Notes under the pieces: model-generated
What the model saw: the letters and a program-made list of their open reading frames with translations, nothing else
What the model was told of the DNA's origin: nothing
Database searches by the model: none
Source of the DNA: Medicago truncatula
Taxonomy: Eukaryota; Streptophyta; Magnoliopsida; Fabales; Fabaceae
Length of the DNA: 64,000 nt
Assembly: GCF_003473485.1 (NCBI RefSeq)
Contig: NC_053046.1
Location: forward strand, 5,218,001 to 5,282,000
Direction: 5' to 3'
Shown here: positions 11,871-24,721 of the stretch, one piece after another
How positions within the stretch are numbered: the first letter of the stretch is position 1
Layout of the letters: every line of letters begins with the position of its first letter
Program-made: the position numbers and the translations under genes

Positions 11871-12137
11871 GATTCGTTGATCTCAATTTTCAATCTCTCA
11901 CAAGCTGTTTTACCATCACTTCATTCGTTCAAGTGTTTTGTTTTGTGATGATTTCTTAACCAGATAAGACACCAAGCTACGACGCCGTTTTAGTACAAAC
12001 AACAACAATCATGATGATGTTAATACTACTAATTAATATTTATTTATAATTTAGGACAAATAAAATGAGTTGTTTTCTCCTTAAAAAAATGACTTGTTTT
12101 CTTGTTAAAAAAAAAAACTGTTTTCTTATAATTTAGA

Positions 12138-13331
<1,194 letters not shown>

Positions 13332-13709
13332 TAATTTGGACGGAGGGAGTATTATTTTTAGTATTATACCGAGAGAGTAATGTTAGTTAATTCCAAAGAA
13401 AAAATTATTGGTAAATTATGTAGTGTAAAATAAAGTTGATAAAAAAAATTCTATTTAGAAATTGAACTCAATTCTTCCAAACAAAATATTAGGTGAAATT
13501 CAATTAATAAAAATATGATTGAAAAAATAGTTAATATTTCATTAGTATTGGAAAGTGAAAATTATGTTGATAGAAAAAATGCAAAAGTGACAATTATCAT
13601 AAGACCTCGGGAGCAAACAATATATCGAGATTCGAGAGTATCGAAGATGTCACTAAAATCTTGCGTCAAACAAACGTGTTAAGCCTGACATAATTATTGT
13701 TGGCCTATA

Positions 13710-13854
13710 CTCCCTCCGTTTCAAAATATAAGCAAAATTCACTTTTTAGGTTCATTCATTTAATGATGTATGTGGTCCATATTATGAACCACATACATCA
13801 TTAAATGAATGAATCTAAAAAGTGAATTTTGCTTATATTTTGAAATGGATGGAT
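13710..13854. mobile_element. Stowaway-like MITE, 145 bp
   Basis: Starts CTCCCTCCGTTTCAAAATAT and ends with its near-complement. The whole element is a near-perfect palindrome around ATATTATG and TA lies on both sides. Slight decay is visible at the right terminus (GGATGGAT instead of GGAGGGAG). Confidence 0.8.
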
Positions 13855-14239
13855 TAGAGTGCATGATTTTGTGATAAGTTTAAATTGTGTTAGTAGTATA
13901 TTTGTGGGGAAGTATGGTATAATTTGATACTTTCTTATTTATGTTTTAGTAGTAATTCTCATCCAATTTATCCTATTTTGGTATATAGTTGGTGGATTAA
14001 CTTGTTCAAAAATTTAGCTATGAAATGGAGCTAAATTTGATATAAATTTAATTGTAGCAAGTAACTTAGATAAAAGCAAAATTGAAATACGAGGAAGGTA
14101 ACGATCAAGAAAGAAGAAAAGAAAACTCAACTTTTACATATTTATGTGGAATCATCTTTTCAAAAACAAAAATCAAGTGGAAATTAAATATGATCTATAG
14201 TGTTCACGTAACTCTATTATAGTTTGACCTCTTAGTCTT

Positions 14240-14640
14240 CTCTTGTGTGACAAAGGAAGATACACCAATTTTTTTAGACAATAGTCCATTTCACTTTGCA
14301 TCAAACCTTGGGTGAGCTAGTGTAACTAAGAACAAAACTTTCCAATAAATTTTTTACTTCTTTAAGTGTGTTTTGGATCTTCATCTTGTAGTAAGTAGCA
14401 ATTCTCAGACTTGTTTGTTATATACAACGATTTCTCATCAACATGAATGATGGTATACATCAAGTTGGATCAAGATGACATTTTCAAGCATTGATATATA
14501 AGAATGTAATCTAGCTCTTTTATTCTCTTCATTTAGAAAAGGCTTTATAGAATTTGAATGTCTTTGTATGAGCCCTAACTTAAGATGGCGATGTATTGTG
14601 GTTGTATTCACATTCAACACACAAGGGAGGGATCTAATTA
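14240..14640 (-). pseudogene. Mariner-type transposase relic
   Basis: The minus strand reads LNVNTTTIHRHLKLGLIQRH then SNSIKPFLNEENKRARL and SYISMLE, matching the N-terminal helix-turn-helix and linker of plant mariner-like transposases. Further along, with intervening stops, KTHLRSKKFIGKF resembles the conserved TCKSKNFIGKV segment. Several stops interrupt it, and neither a full catalytic triad nor terminal repeats were found, so it is a fragment. Confidence 0.6.
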
Positions 14641-15359
14641 TTGATGTTTTTTAAGGCATAGGAATGTCACGAATTCGAGCAAAATCAAGTTAAAATTCTT
14701 TTGGGGCCACAATTTTTTGTCTATTTATGGGATACATGAGCATATGCGCCATAACTTTTCATGATTTACAAATGCACCATATTGTATGTATGGAAATTGA
14801 AAATTGTGATGCCATCAATTTTGTCACAATTTTTTTCAATTTTCTTTTTGAATTCCTCTTTAAAAGAGATTCGTGGCTCTTCTTTCTTCATTAATCAACT
14901 TAAAAAAAAAAAAATAGCATGTTGATGCTTCATCCATAAGGTATTTTTATCACCCATAAAAAGTGTGACGAGACGTGACTTGTTTATAAAATGAGTTAGA
15001 TCTAATCCAAATTCTAAGAATGTGAAGTTTGAAATATAGGACCACTAACTGGCCAAGGATCGAATATTTAGTATATTGTCCAATAAAATAAGCATTCTGC
15101 ATCAACATTAAATTCATTGTTAAATATGTAGTTCTGTTGACAATGTTATGATCGATACAGAATGTAATTGTAGTATAGCTTAGCAATGACAAAAGGTCTG
15201 TTAATATGCTTTAAATTAAGCATTTATCGAATTAAATTTCATCTTGCATTTTACATGCACATGTCTTAATCAAATCCAAAAAAGCATAACAATGTATAAT
15301 TGTAATGTAACATGCAACAGCCATGTCTTAATCAATCGGTCACTGTTCTGTTCTTAGCT
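14641..15359. other. Intergenic; 3' flank of the VQ gene
   Basis: No gene seen. The part next to 15359 is probably the 3' UTR of the minus-strand VQ gene. Confidence 0.4.
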
Positions 15360-15710
15360 TCATGAGAGTGAAGACCACCAACTCTGAGAAGATGGTGAAG
15401 ACAAATTCAATTCCAACAAACCTGATTGCTTTGTCACACCACTACTCTCCTGAGATTGCACCCCCTTGTTCCAACTAGTTGAGACCACTTGATTTTGTTG
15501 ATGTTGTTGAGGCTTGAATTCTGGTGCACCTGTGAGTTGTTGAACTAGTTCTCGAAAATTCATAACATCAACTTCATAAACTCTAACTGCTGTTAAAGGC
15601 TGTGGTGCCATTGAAGCTTTCTTCCATGGTTTTGATTGTGGCTTTCTAACGGAATGGAGTAATGAATTATTATGAGACTTAGGATAAGAGGTGGTGGAAT
15701 AAGCTTCCAT
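15360..15710 (-). CDS. VQ motif-containing protein
   Basis: Single exon of 116 residues. The VQ signature FxxxVQxxTG is present as FRELVQQLTG at about residues 52-61, preceded by VRVYEVDVMN. VQ proteins are small plant transcriptional cofactors, usually nuclear, that bind WRKY factors or other regulators in defence, light or growth responses. The rest is low-complexity: basic at the N-terminus (KPQSKPWKKAS), Gln/Ser-rich after the motif, and a hydrophobic-acidic patch LLELNLS near the end. Lack of introns and the short length fit most legume VQ genes. The sequence around the motif reminds me of the VQ29 type, but I am not sure of the orthology. A TATA box lies 79 bp upstream of the start, and W-box cores lie further upstream. 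Confidence 0.9.
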   Translation of the reverse strand: MEAYSTTSYPKSHNNSLLHSVRKPQSKPWKKASMAPQPLTAVRVYEVDVMNFRELVQQLTGAPEFKPQQHQQNQVVSTSWNKGVQSQESSGVTKQSGLLELNLSSPSSQSWWSSLS

Positions 15711-15788
15711 AGTTGTATAAAAGTTTAGAGTGTTGATTCAATTATAAGACCACTTTATAATTTGTGTTGTAATATATTTTGATTCAAC

Positions 15789-15796
15789 TATTTATA
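15789..15796 (-). promoter_or_regulatory. TATA box of the VQ gene
   Basis: On the minus strand this reads TATAAATA, 79 bp before the VQ start codon, a good position for a short 5' leader. Confidence 0.65.
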
Positions 15797-15968
15797 GATT
15801 GTTGTTAGCAGCCTAACAAGTGAGGGCAACTATATTATATTATAAGTTATTAGTATATAATAAAATGAAATGTGCTGATTTATGTATGTGTGTTGCGTTG
15901 ATAGTCAAATAAAGCCAACGATGGATTGATTAAACTTTAAAGGATGAGATTCTGACGTATATTTTGTC

Positions 15969-16052
15969 TTGACCGTCGGCTGAATCAGTATTATTTGATT
16001 CTGTGTTAGCCATGACATAAGAAAATTAACAAATTCAATTTGCTCTGGTCAA
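15969..16052 (-). promoter_or_regulatory. W-box-like elements upstream of the VQ gene
   Basis: TTGACC occurs at 15969-15974 (plus strand) and at 16047-16052 (minus strand, seen as GGTCAA), with another TTGAC core near 15903-15908. These are WRKY-binding cores. The motif is short and common, so function is only suggested by clustering in front of a VQ gene. Confidence 0.35.
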
Positions 16053-16859
16053 CATTATGTTGTTGAATGGCTCAACTATAATGTGTTTAAAGACATCATC
16101 CAAATTAAACTTATATCTCATGTGTTCTTTTCTTTTCTTTTTTCCTTCACGAAATCATAAATATAACAGTTAAATAAATTTGTATTCCCTATAAATATCT
16201 TAATTTTTTTTGGTTCCTTAAAACATATCAACAAATTTTGGTCTACAAAATCTTTTATGTCACAATTTTTTATATTTATTTATAACTAAACTTACGTGTA
16301 TCATTCTGAATTTTGAATTATTTTTTGAGACATGATTAGTAGATTATACTAATCTCTCTAGCTAAAGTTTGAATTTTTTAACAAGTGATGAATTGGGTAC
16401 GAATTTTATGTTTTTAGCGTTTAAAAATTTATGCTTCATCTTATTTTGCTAACAAATTCTACATTTTTGTGGGAGTTATTGTTATATTATTCTAAACATT
16501 TCTGTAAAAAAATCATTCAAAAATATGATTGCTACATGAGTATTTTTAAAAGTGAGGATAAAAAATTGTGATGGAAAATATTTAAGGACTCAAACTCGTT
16601 GAATTTTTTTTAGTGAAACTAAAAATAAAATCTAAGATATTTATAAAAATCGAATATTTGTATCTACAACATGTCTAATATATATAAAAGCAGCTTATAT
16701 CTTTTAATTATTTAATAAGAGTAGATGAAATTTAGTTATTTTACCGTTGAGCTTTTAGTTCTTTTTGAAATGTGTGTCTTATAAAATATTCTTGAAGATA
16801 CTTGTAACTGTTGCAACTCACATGAGATGAGTGCTTTGGATTCGGGGATAGGTGAAGAG

Positions 16860-17480
16860 GTTTGGAATTGACAACGACGTTTATTTGTTCGGGATGAGGA
16901 AGTGGTGGAGGAGTGTAACCAGGTGTTATCTAACATTTAAGTGCAGGTTGGGGTAGAGGATAAGGGAGGTGGAGGTTGACGCCGGAACAAGGTTATATGG
17001 TTAGTGGTGTTTATCACATCATAGTCAAATTCTCAATAGGAAATGCAAGAAATAATTTGGTTCGTTGTGGCGGCTTCTTCAAAATAGACTTCTCGAGAAA
17101 GATAATTTAATTCATCGTGGTATTATTTATCAAAATGTCAATGTTTGCGTTGCGGGATGCGGCAATTCAGAAGCTGTGAATAATTTATTTTTGGGATGTG
17201 ATTTTTTTGGATGGTAGCAAGGCAATGGTTTGGTATCTACTTGATGAATCTCTTTACTATGTGTGGATAATTTGAAAGGAAACGAACAACCATTTTTTTA
17301 ATAACAAAGAGGAATCAGTTGATCAACTACTCGTGGTTGAAAGCTAAGAATCTTGTTTATCTTTTAATTTTAATAATTGATGGTTGCATCCGTTAATGGT
17401 TGCGGTCTAATGGATTGTTTATTTCGGTTATTTTTATAAGGATCCCTTTGTGTGTGCAAAATTATGCTTGTAGTATTTTG
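16860..17480 (+). mobile_element. LINE reverse-transcriptase 3' fragment (zf-RVT region), degenerate
   Basis: In shifting frames the plus strand reads RRLFVRDEEVVEECNQVL and later DNLIHRGIIYQNVNVCVAGC then GNSEAVNNLFLGCDFFG. These match the C-terminal zinc-binding region of plant non-LTR retrotransposon reverse transcriptases (usual pattern RRG...CxxC...ETxxHLFxxC). Stops and frameshifts are frequent, so this is an old relic. Confidence 0.6.
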
Positions 17481-20400
17481 AACTTTTAAATAATACTAAA
17501 TCTTAATTTACAATTATGTTAATGAGAATGGTATGTACCTCAAGTATTACTTAAGAAATCAAAAGAAATAAGCTTTTATGAAAAAATGATATATTTATTG
17601 TATCAACAAATTTTAACTTTATTTAAAAACAAACATTTTTTCATAGATGTTATAAAACAAACATCCTTTTTATAGATTTGTAACCCGATACTCTTAAACA
17701 TTCATTAGCAAAATCATGATTTTAAAATAGTGTACATTGTCTTATTGTCAATTTAGGACTAATAAGGTGTTAGGCCAAATAACTTAATTCTGTTAGGACA
17801 CCCATTAGCAAAATGGTTATTTAAAAACATAAGGAATATGTGGGTGTGTCTTATTCTAAACTTGATTGGTCTAATGCACTAATCAAGTTAGATCCAATTA
17901 GATAATACAACATATTAGTAGTGATATAGACACCTATTTCCTTCATTATGTGATCTAGTCTCTTTTGTACATCAATAACAGAGTTTACATTCAGAAATCA
18001 TATTCTTGTTATAATACATATATATTAGCTGGTGCAAAGAAAATTCAAGAGAAAGGTGTAGAAGTCTTCCTTGGAGCGTGTGTAAAATTATCACTTGATT
18101 ATGTAGAATTCTCCTTTGAAGTTTATAAAAGGGAGACATGATTTGCAAACTGAACATGAACAAAATCATTTTTTAAAGCATTTGAGATAATCTTTCTAGA
18201 TCTCAAATATTTTATTCTTCAATTCCTTTCAAAAGCTAGCCATAAATATATTTTATTCTTGAATGACCAATGAACTCTTTTAAATCAAATTCCAAATTTG
18301 CTGCTCATCGGTCTTGTAATCTTGTTCATATTAATTGGTAAGTTAATTTAACGTATAAAATAATTGAATAATCTTGCAGAAAATTTTCCATATGATGGCT
18401 TATTGCATGGTAGCGAAAGTCCTCTTACGGCATTTGACATGCATGCATGCCTCCTCACGTAAAGAATTTGTAGTGTTTCACTTAATTTCACCCACACTAG
18501 TAACTATTGTTTATTTTATTTTATTTTATTTTATTTTTCTTATGTTCTTCAAATTGATACATACTTCCGTTCCCCCTAGACGTAGTACTTTAATTTAGAA
18601 AAATAAAAGTTAGTCAAGTCATGTGTAGATTGATTAGTTAGGAGCCAACGCAGTATCAAATTCAACATGCCGTTGCCTTTGAAGAATATGTATGTGCACG
18701 AGTGTAACTAATATATACATATATAGTTTTTTTTTTTTTTGAAAGAAGATATATATATACATTTATAGTTAGTTTGTTAGCAAACCAAGGACTAATTAAC
18801 CACCCAAATCAAACTTAAGAGAACTTAATTAATTAAACGTGGACATAACAATAAAGAATAGAGCAGAGCAGTGATGCAAATTAGTTCTATATTTGCACTT
18901 AGTTTTTTAATGGCTTGCGCTGGCCACAGTCTGATTTTGACTTGGTCCATGTTAGGAAGAGGGAAAGAAACATATACCAGCTCAAACAATTGTATATTCT
19001 AATTGGTTTGTTTCTTTCAACAGATCATGTTATTGTTTTGCATTTATGTATATGGACCAGCTTAAAATCCTTTTTAGTTTACTAAAAGAATATAATACAC
19101 TGATATCGCTTAAAATCCTTCGTTTGAATGTTAAGGTTGGATGATATGAGCCTAAGAGGGGCTTAAGAGGGCCAAACTTCATGGGTTAGTGACTTAATCT
19201 CATTGGAGAAGTGTTTTTCCCTTTTTTTTTAAGTATTGTTTAAAAGATTTTTCTGTCGTTAACTTTAAATTTGAATTGGATTTAGTGCGAGTAGAGTATG
19301 GCTCTTCTCGAATGAACTTGAGATTCTTATCAAAGATCAACTTCATCTTTTTGATGATTCTACATTTGACATTTCATTCTATATTCCTCATGGATTGAAA
19401 GTGGTGTCTTCTTACTTTTTCCGAATGAACTTTGTGTTGCTCTCCTACGTCTCTATTAGGGTTTCTCCCTTGTGTCGTCATGGGTTTCTCACCTTCTCTT
19501 TTGTAGAGGTCAGGGCCAACCTAAGAGTCAGGAGTACTTGATATAAATATCTTATATTCTATTTTTTTAATCAACAATATCTCGATAAAAGACCCCATAT
19601 TCTACTAAAATTAATAAAATATTATCTAAATTAAAATTATTTCAACAAAGATTAAATATGTTGATTTTGTTATCAATAGAAAATTAAATATAAAATGAAA
19701 CCAATTACATTACTTTAATTTATGGTTTTGTATTTAAAACACATGAAAAAATTAATTATAATTAAAATATAGTACTTTTATTAAAGTACTATTTTGAACT
19801 TTAATAGGACCTTATCTTAAAATTTATCTTAGGTCTTGATATGTGTTGGACCAGTCTGGGTGGAGGCTTTCTCTCCCGCAAATAGGAGTCGAGTCTAATT
19901 CTCAAAGCATAACTACCACCCCCACCTGGAATTGGGGACTAGGATCACTCTAATTATCTTCAATCTACATCCAATAAATATGTTGCCCTCTCACTCTAAC
20001 ATCAGTCTCATATGCCCCTCTTCCACATGTCACTAAATAAGAGATATGAAGAAAATTGACGACGAGTCTTTAAACTTAGTCTCTTCTATCTTTCCTTTTC
20101 TCTTCTTTTATATATGTACTAAAAACACCAACTATAATTGAGTTCTTATCTATCAATTTTACCTTAGAATAGATGACCAATTTGCAATTATTCAATTGTT
20201 ACATTGTCAATTCTGGAATCCTTACAACAATATCCAATTGGGTTTCTTGTTGGTGTGGCTTTGACTGTGCCCTTTTTGCGTTGTTGGATCCTAGTTCAAG
20301 AATAGGCGAAGGATACTTCTGTGTAGTTTGATAATAAGTCTCTGAACTCTACATTTTGAAAAATTATAAAGTTACTGTGTCTTTTTATGCATCCTTATCA

Positions 20401-20984
20401 GAATTGGGGAACGCCCTTGTACTGCTTAATCATTTTGATATTAATGATCTTTTATTTTGACATGTAAATCAATCATACCGTAAAAATAAAAATAAAAAAT
20501 AAGAGTGTGTCTTCTTCTTCTAATCCATCTTGCTGGTTATTGTTTGTTTCTTCTTGATTCTTAATCGTGTGATCTTGTTTGTCCTTGTTTGCTTGAGTAT
20601 AAACAATGTAAACTACAATGGTCTTTCATTCTTGTGTAAACTCCCTCGGAAATTAGGGCCCTCAGATAAATCCTTCGGATTTCCATGATCTATGTCTTGG
20701 ATATAAAAAATAAAATAAGATGTGGTCCGTGGATATAACACTTTTACATATTACACTCGTCCCTAAATATATGATCAAGTTGACTAAATTACAAGAATTA
20801 AGAAGAAAAATTAGTAGTATTAAATTTTTTGACAATTTGTTTTTAATACTTTATCTTTTTGGAGAGAAAATTAATTTTATTTTCTCATAGTATTTACTAT
20901 TTATTGCAAGTTGTATGAAAATTATTAATGTAGCTAAAACTTGAAAGAGATTGTTCCCGTAAACATAACTCAATTTGTAGGAAT
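17481..20984. other. Gene-poor AT-rich region
   Basis: No protein-coding gene, tRNA or complete transposon recognised. Short frames here lack conserved composition. A possible hAT-like fragment (CAGGGCCAACC at about 19510) has no matching partner end. Confidence 0.45.
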
Positions 20985-21078
20985 ATTTCAATATACAGAG
21001 ATTGATGTTCGAATTTACGATTGCTCATTTGTTCATCTTATTAAGGGTTGAGATTTTGACCACTAAACCAAAAAATAT
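20985..21078. repeat. SINE-like fragment, decayed
   Basis: Contains GATGTTCGAATTTACGA, resembling a pol III B box, followed by TTCATCTTATTAAGG and GACCACTAAACCAAAAAAT, the usual tail of tRNA-related legume SINE copies. The 5' part with the A box is not clear. Confidence 0.35.
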
Positions 21079-21454
21079 GGAAAGAAATCTTATAAAAAGA
21101 ACCGGTGAGATTTTTTTTAAAGTCATATTTTAAAACATATGTATAGTTTGAAGTTGTAGGACAATTTTCATATAATATAGAACAAATACCATTTTTATGG
21201 TGTTTTCCGATCTGAAACACAGAGGATTTTCTAGACCAGTACTGCTATATGAAGCGAAACAAAACTTCACGAATGCACAGCAAAACTGTAATCCTTAGTC
21301 CTTATCTGTTTATCTTCTACGATAACGTTAAGAGCAATTTTCGTGCCAGGTCTTCCTGTCTAGCCGATGCATCAACATTGGGTTTCCTCCTTATTGGACT
21401 TCATTTGTTATCTTTGCTCCACTATATTGATTACTTCTTGGTGCTTAATTTAAT

Positions 21455-22102
21455 GAAGGTTACTTTTTAGGCCCCTCCAATATCTTTTTAGGCCCTCTAA
21501 AAATACAAAAATAACCTTCACAACACACATTCAGTAGATACAAACCGGTGGTGCATATTTTTTCTCTCCACATTTTGCACCTTCGGTATGTACATACCGG
21601 AGGCATATTTTCACATTTTCAGATTTACACTTTCTGTAGTTACATTCCGAATAGATATTTTGAAATCATAGATGGATGGAAAAGGACTTCTGGGCAACGG
21701 AACCTCTCAGCCCCAATTGTGATAACTTGTCCATTTGTTCATCAGGAAGTTCATAGTTTTTCTCAATTGAAAATTTTCTCTTTGTAGTCCCTGTTGAAAG
21801 GTAGACAGAGAAATAGAGATGGCAAATCACATCATCTTAGACTCCTTTGTAAAGATTCCAACTATAAAGTTTTAAAAGCTTTTCATCAATGGATAATTCG
21901 TGGACTCAGTTTCAGGCTTTTTTTCATATTAGTTTCCTAAATATTTGCCTCAATTCTCTGTCCGGTAGGTATGTACAGAAGCTGCAAAAATAAAATTAAA
22001 AACATTCACCTTCCGTAGGTATGTACAGAATGTGTTATTTGAGGATATTTTTGTAACTTTAGGGGCCCTAGAGATATGAGGGAGGCTTATAAAGTAACCT
22101 TC
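21455..22102. mobile_element. Mutator-type MITE, 648 bp, perfect 9-bp TSD
   Basis: Inverted termini of about 90-100 bp: left GAAGGTTACTTTTTAGGCCC and right the complement ending AGTAACCTTC. Identical flanks TAATTTAAT lie at 21446-21454 and 22103-22111. TACATACCGG-like words recur inside on both arms. The interior holds no recognisable captured gene. Confidence 0.82.
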
Positions 22103-22150
22103 TAATTTAATCATTATCTAGGTTACGACTCTTAAGCCCATAAAGTTACT

Positions 22151-22613
22151 GGTGTAAACCTTTTTGACTCGTATAAATATACCAATTTTTCGTTTTAGTT
22201 CCTCTAAAATATTTTTTCAGTTTTTAATCCTCAAAAGTTTTACATTTTCACTTTTGATCTCTCCGTATCAGTAAACATGTAGAATTCATATTTTTTGAAT
22301 AAAATTTATAATATTATAATAATTTTTTAACAAAAATATAAATTAAATATGAATTTTTATATTTTTGACGGTTAAAAATTCTTATTTAATTCATATTTTG
22401 TTGAAAAATTCTAAAAAAAAAATTGGACAGATTTTCACAATATTCTACATAATTTTGTTAAAAAAAATTCAAATGTTACACATGAATTCACTTAAAAATA
22501 AGGATCCAAAGTGGTAATTGAAAATTCTATAGAAACTAAAAATCAAAGAATATTTTTAGATGGATTAATATAAAAAAATTATATATTTATAGGGACCAAA
22601 AATACATCTAACC
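22151..22613. mobile_element. Mutator-type MITE, decayed copy
   Basis: Same family as 31986-32486. Left arm TATAAATATACCAATTTTTC then GTTTTAGTTCC; right arm TTTATAGGGACCAAAAATAC then ATCTAACC. The left terminus is degenerate and a 9-bp duplication is no longer evident. Confidence 0.6.
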
Positions 22614-24721
22614 TTAAATATAATAATGAGTTTATCACAAGCTTAGTAGATGTAGATGCAGATGCTCCATCTCTAGATTATAGATCTGCCCCAGCATGGC
22701 AGCATATGAGTCAATCTTTTTGCGCTCAAAGGCAAAGCTCAACTTGTTTCCTCATAATTATTTGAGTCAACAACACGAGGTGTAATAAGATATTAAATCT
22801 TTTTACACGTGAGACAGTTGAGCAGACAACATGGTTTTGAGTTTTGACTGTTGACCACCACCGAGTGCTGATTTGCTAGTATGTCCTTATTAGCATTATG
22901 AATCATATGTACTTTAAAATCCTAGTTGGTCCTGTCATGTTCTAATTTAGTTGAGTTAATGAAATTTGTACCGTTAATCAGGGAAGATGATTAATAATAG
23001 TTGAAGTCAAAATTCTCAATGATATGCTTAAATAGAACCAAATGAATATTGCAGAACATTAGTACACACCTTATAAATGGAGGAGCAAAAGGCGAAGTTA
23101 TGATCATAGTTGGTTTTCATAAGTACATACCAATCAATGCTTTTGTAAGAAAGTACTATAATTTTGGGATAATTATAGTTAAAATGTATGTATAGTAGTC
23201 TTTCCAAGCGTAGCTGAGATGACAAAGATAATGCATTGTAATATATAGGGGTCGAGTTTCAAATTTTGGATGTCCGACTTGTTCACCTTAAAGGTTAATT
23301 CTAACCACTGAACTACCCGACCAAAAATATCTATATTGTAGAATCAAATAACCCTTCATCCAAAAATTAAAAAATGTGTCAACAAAATGAATGGAGAGAA
23401 TAGAAAAGGAGAAAATGTTATTTTCATCGTTTGAATATCACATTAAAGAGAAAGAGACATATAATCATTTTGAGCAACAAGAATATCCTAATTTTCCCCA
23501 AATAAAACAGTCTATGATCAACACTACTACTCTACTACCTTAAGCCCCTAAGGCTATTTTTATTTTTTAGACTTGGCATTTATCCTACTTTGTAGCATTA
23601 TTTGCATAGACATTTAGAAAAGGATGTTTTGTGATTTGTAGGTATTCCTATGGCCAAACAGCAATTCAACGTTCCTATTCCTTGAAAGCTCTAAAGCTTT
23701 CTTATCTATCTTTTTCAATCAACCACTGATTCAGTGAATGGTTAAATTGGGTCTTGTCCTTAAATATACTACCTACAAAAGGAAAAGCAAAAGTATTCAC
23801 TAACTGGAACGTCTAGTCATCCATAAATACTGTGTGAACTTCACCACTTCTGGTGGATGTTCATGGTCTACCACTCTTCTCCCCTCATTTTTTCACTTTG
23901 TTCCCTCCCCTCATTGGTCATTTCAATTACAGCAACACCAAAGTTACATATTTTTTGAATATAACCTCCAAAGAAGACCACCTATAATCAAGAGTTCGGC
24001 TGAAAATTAAGTAAAATTTAAAAATAAAATAAATCGGAATTCGAACTCAGCAATTATTAAAGTAAAATAAATATCACAATTTGAGATGTTGAAGTGCAGA
24101 AAAATTAAATTAAATGAAAAATGAAATAGTTGTTTCCAATTCCATTGTACACATAAAAATTGAAGGTTTCAGAGGCTCTCCATTGTCTCTACACATGATT
24201 GAGATCAAAAGCAAAATTTCCAGTATTTTTGTAATGGAAAATTGGAGGCCTCTGAAAAGATCCAAAGAGGAAGAAGATACAATGAAAGTAAGGGCTTGGA
24301 GCAAAGCAACTCCTCAACAATTACAATTGAAATTGCAAGCTCCATCTTTGCTATGTGATGATCACTCTCCTAACAAGTATCTTTATCCAACAACAACAAC
24401 AGCATGACTTCTACATCCATATAACCAAACCCCAAAAGCAGTATAAATAATTCAAGTATCTTCATGATGGGGCTTATTGTAACAGAAGCAAGGGTGTGCA
24501 ATTTCCACATTATGATTTCTTCTTCATTCATCAAATTAATTGTTGGAACCAAAATACTTAAAAATATTTACAGGAGAGACTTGCACCTCAATCCCATTTT
24601 CACATTTTGGAAGTTATTGGAGTTCTGTTCTGTGGTTTGAGAAGCTGCTAACCTTTAATTCTACTCTTGCCCCTTGTGAATTTACAAAATTATTGGCACC
24701 ACCACCAAGTTTAATCCAGTG
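22614..24721. other. Intergenic; 3' flank of the U-box gene
   Basis: No gene seen. A SINE-like scrap (GTCGAGTTTCAAATTTTGG to ACCACTGAACTACC-like sequence) lies near 23250-23330. Sequence from about 24400 to 24721 is probably 3' UTR of the minus-strand U-box gene. Confidence 0.4.

Noticed and set aside
13336-13350. GGACGGAGGGAGTA resembling the right end of a Stowaway-like MITE
   Set aside because: No matching left end found on the other side of the large MITE, so only a possible truncated copy.
19510-19870. Possible hAT element (CAGGGCCAACC start, GGACCAGTCTGGG right end)
   Set aside because: Terminal complementarity is weak and no 8-bp duplication was found.
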